Source: JAVBMC01 sp031552845 (lineage in GTDB: Bacteria; Verrucomicrobiota; Kiritimatiellia; RFP12; DVOR01). From it: 48,076 nt of DNA. Each line of letters starts with the position of its first letter. The first letter of the stretch is position 1. The position numbers and the translations under genes are program-made. The notes under the pieces are model-generated. The model did not search any database. It saw nothing but the letters and a program-made list of their open reading frames with translations, and had not been told where the DNA came from. The stretch is from positions 1 through 48,076 of the forward strand of contig JAVBMC010000006.1 in the NCBI GenBank assembly GCA_031552845.1. Reading direction: 5' to 3'. Shown one piece after another: positions 32,007 through 40,960 of the stretch.

Positions 32007-34334
32007 TTATTTTTTCCAACGATAGACGGCGGTTTGATAAGGCGCGAAGCTCAGGATGAGCTTTTCGCCGTCGGGCGTGGCTTCGCCCTTCTCAAAGGCT
32101 TTCGTGACCTTTTTCACACCGGTCAGTTCAGGAATCTCCAGCGTGGCTTCGATCTTCTCATCTTTGCCATTGACGAGAACCAGCGTGTAGTTATCGCCCT
32201 CTTCACGGCAGAGGAGCGCATGGACTTTGTTGTCGGTGGATTTGAACATGCGGCGTTCGTGTGCGACGAGCGCAGGCGTGATCTCTTTGAACTCGGCAAT
32301 GATCTGCTTGAGCAGCTTCTGCTGTTCCAGGTTATTGGCGATGCCGATGCCGATCTTGCCGCCGCCTGCCTGGCTCCAAGGATACCAGATGATGCCGCGT
32401 GCGTCGTGCGTCACCGCGAGGTAGGCCATGCAGCGGAACTTGTCCAATGGCTCTTTGCCGAAAGATTGCGGCACGCAGATCACGGGCTTGGCGCGATGGG
32501 TGGCCGCCCATGCTTTATCCATCCAATCGGCCACCATCTCAACACTGCCGGCAGAGGTGCCGCCCTCACCGAGCGGATAGGGATCCGGCGCAAAGATATC
32601 GGCCAGTTCCGCATGCTGCGGGAAGAGATGCGGCGCACAGGAGACCATGTAGGTTGGGTGGTGCTTGTCGTACTTGTGATAGTTCTCCATACGGGTGCGG
32701 GCTTCGTCGTATTGGGATTCATACGGTTCGTCCATGCCGTACCAAGCAAAGAGGCCGGGGTGTTTGCCGACGCGGCGCACGGCATCGCGCTGAGCGCCGG
32801 GAGCGCTGGCGTGGTTCTGTTCCCAGAGGACTTTGACGCCAAGGTCATTCGCCGCTGTGACGGCGGGCACGCCCGACCAGCTGAATGTCTGGATGAGATT
32901 GATGCCGAGGCTTTCGACGACGTTGGTGAGCACGGCACCGGCCGGCACGTGGTAGATGCCGAGCGGGAAGAAGGGCTTGCCGTCGACGAGGAAGGTCATG
33001 TCTTGATCAATCACTGTTTGAGCTTTACGCAGTGGCAGGATTTCAAACGGCGTTTCGACTTCCAGACCGCGCCAGACGATTTCTTTAGGTCCGAACAGCA
33101 ACTCGGTGTGGGCCATGTAATCACCGCTGGGCAGCGTATGCGGGAATGGCAAGCGGATGACTTGTTCAGCCGCTGCGACCACTTGCGTGCTGGCGATCAG
33201 GTTGTCGTTGGAATCATACACCCGGGTGCGCACTTGGAGACTTTCGACCTTGGTGCCGTCAGCCGGCCTGACGGCCACGGTGAAGTTAACGGTGTCCGAA
33301 CGGCGGGCGGCCGAGAGCAGTCCGCGGCTGGCATGCGGATAGACGGAGAGGCCTTCCGGCAAATCAATCATGCGGTCAACCAACGGCTCCATCTGAATGC
33401 CGGAGGCCAGCGCGAGAAAAAAGCGTTTGGAACCATAGGCGTTCAGGGAGTACTTGTTCAGATACTCATAGGTTGCACCGGGCTCAATGGTAACAGATTC
33501 CGGTGGCGGCGTCTTGGGGACGGGGGCGAATATGACCTTCAGCTCGACAGGCTTATCGGTGACGTTCTTGAGGTTGAACTTCATCTCCTGATTCGGGCCT
33601 GCATTCAGCGTCAACGGAGCATCCGACGATGCCGTCAAACCGAAGTGGCAGAGCGTCAGGTAAGCGCGGTAGTTCTGCAAGGCCTCTGCGCTGGGCTGGC
33701 GTTGGGCGGTCACATAAACGAATCCCTTGCCATAACGCTGCACAACCGTCAGCGGAGCTGCCTCGACATCATCCGCACGGGGTGCCACGCGGGCGACGAC
33801 TTCCCACTTGGAGTTCTCCGGCAGAGTCAGCACCGCCCATGTGGCGACTTCGTTCAACTCACGTGGGAAACAGCGCAGAGGCGAAGGCGGGACGGAATCA
33901 ATGACTTTGCCCCCCCACTTCTTGGAGTCTTTATTCTGGCTCTTAATTTCAAATGAAGGATCAATCGATTTGAGCCAATCCCAAGATGAGCTATAGCAGG
34001 CATCCGTCACGCAAATCGCGCCGCCGTTCTTCACAAACGTCCGGAATGCACCCGCATGTATCGTCAAATCGTTTGGCTTGACGTAGTTGATCAGCGGGCA
34101 GACCAAGATCATGTCATACCGTGTCAAGTTAGCCGCCAGCGCAGCGACACTCTCCGCGGTCTCCGTGTTATAACGGTCAGCCGACCAGCTTGTCAGGCGC
34201 TTAAGTGCGCCGTCGAATTCATCGCGATGGCGGTGATCCCCACCGCTCAAGATCGCCACGCGCGTTCCCAGCTCCACTTGCGCCTGCACAACAGACACCA
34301 GCATCGCGAGGACCAAAATTAAACACTTCCTCAT
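32007..34334 (-). CDS. Secreted putative glycoside hydrolase, paralogue of the gene at 15249
   Basis: A 775-residue exported protein, collinear with the 776-residue paralogue at 15249 and highly similar. The start is ATG at 34334 (the paralogue uses GTG). Signal peptide MRKCLILVLAMLVSVVQAQ. N-terminal amidotransferase-like domain (about 20-250), beta modules with a Pro-rich insertion (APVPKTPPPES, about 273), then the TIM barrel from about 440 (FLVDGKPFFPLGIYHVP) with WYGMDEPYE as probable acid/base motif, and the C-terminal beta domain. The gap of 14.4 kb between paralogues argues for duplication followed by insertion of, or rearrangement around, the genes between them. Substrate unknown. 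Confidence 0.8.
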   Translation of the reverse strand: MRKCLILVLAMLVSVVQAQVELGTRVAILSGGDHRHRDEFDGALKRLTSWSADRYNTETAESVAALAANLTRYDMILVCPLINYVKPNDLTIHAGAFRTFVKNGGAICVTDACYSSSWDWLKSIDPSFEIKSQNKDSKKWGGKVIDSVPPSPLRCFPRELNEVATWAVLTLPENSKWEVVARVAPRADDVEAAPLTVVQRYGKGFVYVTAQRQPSAEALQNYRAYLTLCHFGLTASSDAPLTLNAGPNQEMKFNLKNVTDKPVELKVIFAPVPKTPPPESVTIEPGATYEYLNKYSLNAYGSKRFFLALASGIQMEPLVDRMIDLPEGLSVYPHASRGLLSAARRSDTVNFTVAVRPADGTKVESLQVRTRVYDSNDNLIASTQVVAAAEQVIRLPFPHTLPSGDYMAHTELLFGPKEIVWRGLEVETPFEILPLRKAQTVIDQDMTFLVDGKPFFPLGIYHVPAGAVLTNVVESLGINLIQTFSWSGVPAVTAANDLGVKVLWEQNHASAPGAQRDAVRRVGKHPGLFAWYGMDEPYESQYDEARTRMENYHKYDKHHPTYMVSCAPHLFPQHAELADIFAPDPYPLGEGGTSAGSVEMVADWMDKAWAATHRAKPVICVPQSFGKEPLDKFRCMAYLAVTHDARGIIWYPWSQAGGGKIGIGIANNLEQQKLLKQIIAEFKEITPALVAHERRMFKSTDNKVHALLCREEGDNYTLVLVNGKDEKIEATLEIPELTGVKKVTKAFEKGEATPDGEKLILSFAPYQTAVYRWKK

Positions 34335-34348
34335 TGTCTTCCCCTTTA

Positions 34349-34388
34349 ATTATATGAGAGCTATTCCTAAGCTAATACTAGTAATAAA
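34349..34388 (-). promoter_or_regulatory. Cassette promoter of the glycosidase at 32007
   Basis: Minus strand TATAAT (34349-34354) and upstream word TTTATTAC (34381-34388), with AAAGGGG as ribosome site. Same layout as at 17594-17633. Confidence 0.6.
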
Positions 34389-34441
34389 CGCATCTCAGGC
34401 GAACCTTTCGAAAAAGTTCGGCTTTGCCCCGCCAAAAGACA

Positions 34442-35035
34442 TCAGCGGATAGGGAACAACAGGAAAACCAGCACCGTCCAGAGACTATGGGAAACAATAC
34501 ACGCCGTCAAATTCTTCCGCCACGCATGGAGCAGACTCCAAAACGCCCCCGCAACCGCCGCCGCTCCCACCAGCATAAAATTCCCCGACGCCACATGCAC
34601 CAACGCATACGCCGCAATCGCGGCAGCCGTCCCTAAGCCGCGCCCCCAACGCTCCATCGTGAACCGTTGCAGATACCCCCGCCAAAAGATCTCCTCGCCC
34701 GGGCTCGTGATAAAAAACAGCACGCATCCGATCAGCCAGCGGTTTGCAACAGATTTGATTTCGTAAATACTCTCCACCTGCCGCGGCGCAAAATCAAACA
34801 CCTTCGCCGACAGCCAATCACCACCCCAGAAGATGGCATAGAGCGCCAGCGCGGAGACTATCCCCAAACCAATCTCTCGCACATTCCACTCCTCTCGACG
34901 CAGCCGCACCCCGGCCAGCGCCGTCAGCACGCAAACCACCACGGTAATCTTCAGCCAGAAGTTCCCCACCGGGCAGGCGAACACCCAAGCGAACCCCACA
35001 GCCGCTAACAGCAATGAAAGGCAGAACTTCTTCAT
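34442..35035 (-). CDS. CPBP-family intramembrane metalloprotease
   Basis: A 197-residue polytopic membrane protein with about six hydrophobic helices. It has the family motifs: EEIFWRG (EExxxR, about 127), the second-motif His in YALVHVASG, and SHSLWT near the C-terminus, which together form the metal site of CAAX-processing/bacteriocin-processing (Abi) proteases. Start ATG 35035 overlaps the stop of the menA-like gene (ATGA). It is the last gene of the dksA-lspA-miaA-radC-menA operon. The natural substrate of such proteases is usually unknown. Confidence 0.88.
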   Translation of the reverse strand: MKKFCLSLLLAAVGFAWVFACPVGNFWLKITVVVCVLTALAGVRLRREEWNVREIGLGIVSALALYAIFWGGDWLSAKVFDFAPRQVESIYEIKSVANRWLIGCVLFFITSPGEEIFWRGYLQRFTMERWGRGLGTAAAIAAYALVHVASGNFMLVGAAAVAGAFWSLLHAWRKNLTACIVSHSLWTVLVFLLFPIR

Positions 35036-35892
35036 GGCGCAAACAGCAAACCGATTAACAGCAGCATGCCGAACAGGAAGTGCAGCCTGCCGCCCTCCTT
35101 TTCATACGCCCCGGGAGCATGCCGGGCGGCACCTATAGCAAGCTTTCCGGCTAATGGCAACAGAAGGAAGGTCAACAGCGTCGGCCACAGAGAGGGCAGG
35201 ATAGCAACAGATGCGGCGACTAAAACAAACGGCGCTGTAATAAGGACAACATAAGTAACCCATGCACGCCGTTCGCCTAACAGCAACGCAAACGTGCTGA
35301 TACCGCAGGCGGCATCGCTTTTCATATCGCGTAAATCATTGCCGTGCAGAATCGCCGCCACCAAACACGCCACCGGCAGCGACAGCATCAACAGCACCCA
35401 TGACAGCCGCTGTGTCTGCGCATAATAAGCGGCCATCGGTTCCAACAGTCCCATCAGCACAAACACCCCCGGCACGCCGCCCCCCGCATATTTGAAAAAG
35501 CGGCTGGTATAAAACACCGTGCCTAGTATACCCGCCACCGCAAAGTAGAGCAGCTTCCAAGTGGAGAGATAAATAATCCCTGCCGTCAGCATCAACGCCA
35601 ACCCCAAAGTCACGCAAGCCGCCCGCTTGAGCAGCGCCAGCTCCTTCGGGCACTTGGAGCGTTCGGTGCGCTCATCGTCAACGCCCTTCACGCCATCGAC
35701 ATAGGTGTTCAAGAAGTTGACCGTGACCTGCAACAGACACCCGCATACGAAGATCAGCGCGAACAACAGCCACGAGAACGCACCATCCTTATAGGCTCTC
35801 AAAGAACCCAAGCCGATAGGGATGAATGTAGCTGTCAGTGCCCATGCACGCGATCGAACAACCCAACGTTGGATACCGTTTACGTGACTCAT
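35032..35892 (-). CDS. menA: UbiA-family prenyltransferase, MenA-like
   Basis: A 286-residue integral membrane enzyme with 8-9 TM helices. By family it transfers a polyprenyl chain to 1,4-dihydroxy-2-naphthoate in menaquinone synthesis. The first Asp-rich motif is NFLNTYVDGVKGVDDE (about 61-76) and the second NDLRDMKSDA (about 186-195), both binding Mg-diphosphate. Start ATG 35892 has GAGGG upstream, seven bases after radC; longer in-frame extensions are not membrane-like. No other men gene is in the window, so the quinone assignment rests on family resemblance. Confidence 0.85.
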   Translation of the reverse strand: MSHVNGIQRWVVRSRAWALTATFIPIGLGSLRAYKDGAFSWLLFALIFVCGCLLQVTVNFLNTYVDGVKGVDDERTERSKCPKELALLKRAACVTLGLALMLTAGIIYLSTWKLLYFAVAGILGTVFYTSRFFKYAGGGVPGVFVLMGLLEPMAAYYAQTQRLSWVLLMLSLPVACLVAAILHGNDLRDMKSDAACGISTFALLLGERRAWVTYVVLITAPFVLVAASVAILPSLWPTLLTFLLLPLAGKLAIGAARHAPGAYEKEGGRLHFLFGMLLLIGLLFAP

Positions 35893-35899
35893 GCTGCCC

Positions 35900-36655
35900 T
35901 CAGAATTTGACGATGTTGCGTTCGCGCATGCTGCAATAGCGATGATCCGGATCGTCACTCGATACGCCGATGATGATATGGTCCAGCACGCGGATGCCGA
36001 TAATCTTCGATGCCTCAATCAGCTGCCGCGTGGCGCGGATGTCGTCATCGGATGGCGTCGTGTCGCCGCTCGGATGGTTATGCACGAAGATCACCGCCGT
36101 CGCATTGCGTACAATCGCCTTGTTAAAGATTTCGCGGGCATGAATCTGCGTGGCGTTGACCAACCCTCGCGTCACTTCAACCGGCTCACCGACAAGCTTG
36201 TTTTTGGTATTCAGGTGCAGCACCCAAAAGCTCTCCTGCATCGCGTGCCGCACCTTCGGCCACATCACTTTGAACACCTGCCCGGGACTGGAGAGCGACT
36301 CGCTCTTCTGTTCATTCACATACGTCTCGGCAATGCGCTTGCCCAACTCCAGCACCGCGGCGATCTCAATCGCCTTCACGTTCTTGATGCCCGGAATATT
36401 CGCCGAACGCAGGTCATCGAGATTCCGCTTCGCCAATCCGCCGATTCCGTCAAAGCACTCCAACAGCAGCTCCGAAACCTGCTTGACGTTGTGCCCCTTT
36501 ACGCCGTGACCAATAATAATGGCCAGCAATTCGCTGTCGGCCAACGTCGCCGCACCGTACCGCTCAAGCTTCTCACGCGGCTTAGCTTCATCCGGCAATG
36601 CCTCATGCAACGACAGGCTTTTGGGATATTCAAAATCGGAGTTCGACTGGTCCAT
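35900..36655 (-). CDS. radC: RadC-family JAB-domain protein
   Basis: A 251-residue protein. The N-terminal helix-hairpin-helix-like region (LADSELLAIIIGHG, NIPGIKNVKA) is followed by a JAMM/MPN metal-binding fold with FVHNHPSGDTTPSDDD (about 187), giving the two His and the Asp. The family was named for DNA repair, but its role is unsettled. Start ATG 36655 with GGAAG upstream, overlapping the 3' end of miaA by 26 bases. Confidence 0.92.
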   Translation of the reverse strand: MDQSNSDFEYPKSLSLHEALPDEAKPREKLERYGAATLADSELLAIIIGHGVKGHNVKQVSELLLECFDGIGGLAKRNLDDLRSANIPGIKNVKAIEIAAVLELGKRIAETYVNEQKSESLSSPGQVFKVMWPKVRHAMQESFWVLHLNTKNKLVGEPVEVTRGLVNATQIHAREIFNKAIVRNATAVIFVHNHPSGDTTPSDDDIRATRQLIEASKIIGIRVLDHIIIGVSSDDPDHRYCSMRERNIVKF

Positions 36656-37535
36656 GTTTCTTCCAAGCCTTCTGAACCCGCGCGGCCACAGCCTCAAGCG
36701 AGTCACGCTCATCCACTTCAATCCATTCGCAATCCGCCTGATGGCGCAGCCAAGTCTCCTGCCGCTTCGCCAACTGGCGCGTGCGTATTACAATCCGCTC
36801 GACGGCCTCGGCACGCGTAATCTGTCCGGCCAGCAGCTCACGCGTTTCAGAATAGCCGATTGCACCCAAAGCCGTTTCCGACCACTGTGGATACTGCTTC
36901 ATCAATTCCTTTGTCTCCGCCTCCAACCCCATCGCGAACATCTGCCGCACACGCCGGTGGATACGCCGGTGCAACACTTCACGATTAAAACACAACACAG
37001 GAAAACGCGGCAAGGACTGAGGAACAGCAGATTCGGCTGCAGGCTCAGCCGCCTTCTCTAACGCCCGTAGTAAGCGGCGCGGATTCTGATAGTCGGACGG
37101 CGTTAAGCGGACATTCGAAGGAAGCGCTTTCTGCAAAGCTTTGATTCCCTGCTGATCCAACACCTGTTGCCAATGGGCACGCACTGCCGGGTCGGCTTTC
37201 GGAGCATCCAATCCTTCGGTTAATGCCTTAATGTAAAGTCCGGTTCCGCCCGTCACATACACCGGCCCGGAGGCTGACGCGATGGTTTGCTTGACGGATT
37301 CCAGCCACACCCCCGCACTGCAAGGTTCGGCGGGTGTCGCAACATCCACTCCCGCATAAGTCACGCGGGAACGCTCAGCGACAGTCGGCTTGGCAGTACC
37401 GATATCCATACCCTTATATACGAGCATTGAATCAGCAGAGACCACCATGCCACCGGACTTCTCGGCGAGCAGCTGTAAAACCGCCGTCTTACCTGTGGCT
37501 GTCGCGCCGCCAAGGATATACGCCTGCCGATTCAT
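36630..37535 (-). CDS. miaA: tRNA dimethylallyltransferase
   Basis: A 301-residue cytoplasmic enzyme that adds dimethylallyl to A37 of tRNAs reading UNN codons. P-loop GATATGKT (residues 10-17), SADSMLVYKGMDIGTAKP (about 33-50) and VTGGTGLYIKAL (about 94-105) are diagnostic. A C-terminal AIGYSETRELL segment is present. Start ATG 37535 overlaps the lspA stop as ATGA; the 3' end overlaps radC. tRNA-Tyr in this window is a likely substrate. Length normal. Confidence 0.95.
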   Translation of the reverse strand: MNRQAYILGGATATGKTAVLQLLAEKSGGMVVSADSMLVYKGMDIGTAKPTVAERSRVTYAGVDVATPAEPCSAGVWLESVKQTIASASGPVYVTGGTGLYIKALTEGLDAPKADPAVRAHWQQVLDQQGIKALQKALPSNVRLTPSDYQNPRRLLRALEKAAEPAAESAVPQSLPRFPVLCFNREVLHRRIHRRVRQMFAMGLEAETKELMKQYPQWSETALGAIGYSETRELLAGQITRAEAVERIVIRTRQLAKRQETWLRHQADCEWIEVDERDSLEAVAARVQKAWKKHGPVELRF

Positions 37536-38044
37536 TCCGCCTCGGCGTGATCTGCGTGCGAAAACTTCGTCTGTCGACGGCGGCGGTATTCATCTATCCA
37601 CTGTGCAAGCAGCAGCAACGCAACAGAAATGCAAATCGCGCTATCGGCTACGTTGAATGCGGGGAAGTGCGAATTGCCCCAGTAGAAATCTAAATAGTCA
37701 ACGACATAACCGCGGAACACCCGGTCCAACAAGTTGCCGATGGTCCCGCCGGTCAGCAGTCCCAACACCCACGCACCGGCAGGCAGATGCGCAAACAGCC
37801 TCTTGGCAAAATAGTAGAATATTAGCAGCGCGAATCCGGCATACCCCACCAGCAGCCAACGCTTGCCGGCCAAGATGCCGAAGGATGCCCCGGGGTTGCG
37901 CACGTAGCGGATGTCGAACAGTCCCTCTAAAACAGTAAACCCGCCGCCCTCAACTAAGTTGGAGACGACGAGCCACTTGACAAGCTGATCGGCTGCCAAC
38001 ACGCACAGGCCGATCAACAAGCTTGTCGTGAAGAACCGGCGCAT
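37532..38044 (-). CDS. lspA: Lipoprotein signal peptidase (signal peptidase II)
   Basis: A 170-residue inner-membrane aspartyl protease that cleaves prolipoproteins such as those at 1535, 13348 and 13554. Four TM helices. The conserved VRNPGASFGI (about 50), GGTIGNLLDRVFRGYVVDYLDF with the first catalytic Asp, and FNVADSAI with the second Asp are present. Start ATG 38044 shares one base with the dksA stop (TGATG). The 3' end overlaps miaA. Confidence 0.95.
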   Translation of the reverse strand: MRRFFTTSLLIGLCVLAADQLVKWLVVSNLVEGGGFTVLEGLFDIRYVRNPGASFGILAGKRWLLVGYAGFALLIFYYFAKRLFAHLPAGAWVLGLLTGGTIGNLLDRVFRGYVVDYLDFYWGNSHFPAFNVADSAICISVALLLLAQWIDEYRRRRQTKFSHADHAEAE

Positions 38045-38790
38045 CAGATGAACCGCTTCGGACGATTGTTGGATTCGCGGGCCTGAGCGCAATTGATGCA
38101 GATCGTCGCGAACGGCAATGCCAGCAGACGCTGCGGACGGATCAAATGGCCACACTCAAGGCAAACGCCATAGGACCCACGCTCAATCGCACGCAGTGCC
38201 TCATCGATGGCGAGAATCTGATGGTTTTGCGACTCCGCCTGTTCCAATGTTTGCAGACGGCTGAAGGAGTCGGTACCATCTTCTTCAATATTCTCTTCGT
38301 CGAAACGCTCCAACGCGTTCTTGCGCATCACGTTCATCTGTCCAATCAACTCTTCGCGCTTGGCCAGCAAACCTTGCTTGAATTCTTTCAAGGCTGCCTT
38401 GTCAAAGCGGTGCTTATCTTCCTTGGTGGGCTTACCCAGCGGCGCGAGCTGCTTCGGCTTCGGCTTGACGATAACCGGCGGCGGCAGAATGGCTTGACCG
38501 ATAACAATTTTAACGGTCTCTTTGGACGCTTTCGCAACGGCAGGCGCCTTGGCCTTCACCGGCGCTTGCTTCGGAGCAGTCTTCACAGCGGCAGCGGGCT
38601 TTTTCGCCGGCGCCTTCTTCGGTGCGGCTTTGACAGCAGCGACCGGCTTCGCAGGTGCTTTAGCTTTGGGTGCCGCTTTCTGAGGCGTCACGGCTTTCAC
38701 AGCCTTGGCCGGCGCTTTAGCGGCGGACTTGGCAGGAGACTTGGCTGCGGTAGTTTTTTTTGTCGCAGTCTTGTTTGCAGGCTTTTTCAT
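38044..38790 (-). CDS. DksA/TraR-type zinc-finger protein with Lys/Ala/Pro-rich histone-like tail
   Basis: A 248-residue protein. Residues about 125-248 form a DksA-like unit: a coiled coil (HRFDKAALKEFKQGLLAKRE), an acidic tip (EENIEEDGTDS) and a C4 zinc finger (CLEC and CINC, about 212 and 233), expected to bind the secondary channel of RNA polymerase. Residues 1 to about 95 are almost only Lys, Ala, Pro and Thr in AAKAPAK-type repeats, like histone H1 tails, and should bind nucleic acid non-specifically. This tail is absent from enterobacterial DksA. Start ATG 38790 after AAGGAG, with promoter TTGTTT-17-TATATT. First gene of a six-gene operon. Confidence 0.85.
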   Translation of the reverse strand: MKKPANKTATKKTTAAKSPAKSAAKAPAKAVKAVTPQKAAPKAKAPAKPVAAVKAAPKKAPAKKPAAAVKTAPKQAPVKAKAPAVAKASKETVKIVIGQAILPPPVIVKPKPKQLAPLGKPTKEDKHRFDKAALKEFKQGLLAKREELIGQMNVMRKNALERFDEENIEEDGTDSFSRLQTLEQAESQNHQILAIDEALRAIERGSYGVCLECGHLIRPQRLLALPFATICINCAQARESNNRPKRFI

Positions 38791-38820
38791 ACACTTGCTC
38801 CTTAAATCGAAAGAGGGCGT

Positions 38821-38849
38821 AATATAACCCAACCCATCAGGGAAAACAA
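38821..38849 (-). promoter_or_regulatory. Promoter of the dksA-lspA-miaA-radC-menA operon
   Basis: Minus strand TTGTTT (38844-38849), 17 bases, TATATT (38821-38826), about 30 bases before the start codon. Confidence 0.65.
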
Positions 38850-38880
38850 GGCTAATCACGCCCTTTTGATAACTTTTTAA

Positions 38881-38920
38881 AAGGAAAAGGGGAGCTTCCT
38901 TTTTACAGAAAACTCCCCTT
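38881..38920 (-). terminator. Intrinsic terminator of rpsA
   Basis: Minus strand AAGGGGAG / CTCCCCTT stem with an 18-base partly structured loop, then TTTCCTTTT. It separates rpsA from the dksA operon. Confidence 0.8.
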
Positions 38921-38943
38921 TGTTTCAACTGAGCAAGATTGGA

Positions 38944-40683
38944 TTACTCAGCGCCCGGACGCCACTCTTCGCTGGCCGCGAAAGCGTCGTTGAAAGCGCT
39001 CGCCAAACCGCCCAAGCTTTCGCCGCCGTCAGTCATGTTGACTTCGCGGGTCAGCTCGGCAACTTCAGCCTCATCCATGTTCACGGCACGGATGGACAGG
39101 CCGATGCGGCGTTCGTCGCGATCGATCTTCACGATACGCGCTTCGACGTCCTGGCCGACCTTGAGAGCATCCTTGACCTTGTCAACATGCTGGTCGCTGA
39201 TCTGCGAGATGTGCACCAAACCATCGACGCCGTCTTCGAGCTCGATAAACGCACCGAAGGAAGCGATCTTGGAAACCTTGCCCTTGACGACTTGACCGAT
39301 TGCGTAACGGCTGGTGATCGTGCTCCACGGATCGTCGGAAGCCTGCTTCATGCCGAGGCTGATGCGCTGCTGTTCCGGATCGATCTCCAAAACAACGGCT
39401 TCGACCTGCTGGCCCTTTTGCAGGAGCTCGCTCGGGTGGTTGATCTTGCGCGTCCACGACATATCCGAAACGTGAATCATGCCGTCAATGCCCTCTTCCA
39501 TCTCAACGAACGCACCGTAAGTGGTGAAGTTGCGCACCTTGCCGCTGATACGGCTGCCGACCGGGTAACGGTCCTGCACGGTATCCCACGGGTTGGCTTC
39601 GGTCTGGCGGATGCCCAGAGCAATCTTCTGCTCATCGGAGTTGATGGTGAGAACGACCACATCGACCTCGTCACCGACGGACAACACGTCCGACGCGCGG
39701 GCGATACGCTTCGTCCAAGAGAACTCGGACACGTGCACGAGGCCTTCGATGCCCGGCTCGATCTCAACAAACGCGCCATAAGGCACGAGGTTGACAACCT
39801 TACCGCGCAGGCGGCTGCCCACGGGATACTTGTTGTCAATATCAACCCAAGGATTGCTCTGCGCTTGCTTCAAACCGAGCGAGACGCGTTCGCGTTCCAG
39901 ATCCACATCCAAAATCATCACGTCCAGCACTTGGCCGACCTTCAACATTTCGGTCGGGTGCTTGATGCGGCCCCAACTCATATCGGTGATATGGAGCAAG
40001 CCGTCCATGCCCGTCAAATCAACAAACGCACCGAAGTCGGTGATGTTCTTCACGCGGCCCTGACGGATCTGACCCTTTTCAATCTGTGCGAGCAGCTCGC
40101 GCTTCTTATCGACCATCTGGTCTTCAATCAATTCACGGCGGGACACAATGATGTTTCGGCGCTCGTCACTGATTTTGATGACCTTGAAATCGGCCTCGAG
40201 ATCCAAATAAGTATCCGGGTCATGCGCCGGGACGATGTCCACTTGCGAGCCGGGAAGGAAAGCTTCGATATCATCGATCGCCACGGTCAAACCGCCGCGC
40301 ACCTTACCGATAATCTTACCCTTGACAACAGCGCCTTCTGCATACTTCGCGAGAATCGTTTCCCAACGGATCTTCTCATCGGCCTGCTGCTTGCTCAGCA
40401 TCACCATGCCGGTCTTGTCGTTCTCGAGGTCCAGCAAGAGCACCTTGATTTCGTCGCCGACCTTGACTGCGGAGATATCTTTAAACTCACTGGCGTTCAC
40501 TGCGCCTTCGGACTTGTAACCGATGTTCACCAGAACTTCGTTATCCTTGATTGAGCTGATCGTGCCGGTGATAATCGAACCGGGCTTGAAGTGAACCGTC
40601 GGTTGCTGCGCCAGAGCAGCATTCATTGCGTCATACATCGGACCCGTTTTAGGAGTCGCGGCCGCAGGTTTGCGAATTGCCAT
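38944..40683 (-). CDS. rpsA: 30S ribosomal protein S1
   Basis: A 579-residue RNA-binding protein that helps the 30S subunit capture mRNA. It has six S1 (OB-fold) repeats, starting near residues 50, 135, 222, 305, 392 and 479. The last four share the pattern G-x-V-x-x-(I/L)-x-x-x-GAFV-(D/E)-(L/I/M) ... G-(L/M)-(L/V/I)-H-(I/V)-S/T. The length is as in six-repeat S1. Start ATG 40683 (MAIRKPAAAT) has only a weak Shine-Dalgarno, as is common for rpsA. Promoter candidate at 40831-40859, leaving a leader of about 140 bases. Terminated at 38881-38920. Confidence 0.95.
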   Translation of the reverse strand: MAIRKPAAATPKTGPMYDAMNAALAQQPTVHFKPGSIITGTISSIKDNEVLVNIGYKSEGAVNASEFKDISAVKVGDEIKVLLLDLENDKTGMVMLSKQQADEKIRWETILAKYAEGAVVKGKIIGKVRGGLTVAIDDIEAFLPGSQVDIVPAHDPDTYLDLEADFKVIKISDERRNIIVSRRELIEDQMVDKKRELLAQIEKGQIRQGRVKNITDFGAFVDLTGMDGLLHITDMSWGRIKHPTEMLKVGQVLDVMILDVDLERERVSLGLKQAQSNPWVDIDNKYPVGSRLRGKVVNLVPYGAFVEIEPGIEGLVHVSEFSWTKRIARASDVLSVGDEVDVVVLTINSDEQKIALGIRQTEANPWDTVQDRYPVGSRISGKVRNFTTYGAFVEMEEGIDGMIHVSDMSWTRKINHPSELLQKGQQVEAVVLEIDPEQQRISLGMKQASDDPWSTITSRYAIGQVVKGKVSKIASFGAFIELEDGVDGLVHISQISDQHVDKVKDALKVGQDVEARIVKIDRDERRIGLSIRAVNMDEAEVAELTREVNMTDGGESLGGLASAFNDAFAASEEWRPGAE

Positions 40684-40830
40684 ATTTATTATTACTTCAT
40701 TTAAGCCCGCCCCATGCCCTGTCGGCACTGCGCACACTCAAATGGAATTGAGGTTAACACACAACCACTCAACGAAATCCGCAACCCAAGAAGCGGCACT
40801 CAAGCAGTTCTTCCACAACGGAAGTCCGCA

Positions 40831-40859
40831 AGCATAACACAATCCTCCCCCGCAAACAA
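40831..40859 (-). promoter_or_regulatory. Candidate promoter of rpsA
   Basis: Minus strand TTGTTT (40854-40859), 17 bases, TATGCT (40831-40836). A 13-bp palindrome CCTTAATATAAGG lies further upstream (about 40907-40919). Confidence 0.45.
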
Positions 40860-40960
40860 GCCAAAACCCGCCAAAATATACATTTATTGTCCTCTCCCCC
40901 CAGCCGCCTTAATATAAGGTACACACGCAAGCGCGCCGGAACAACACCCGCTAAACCAGA

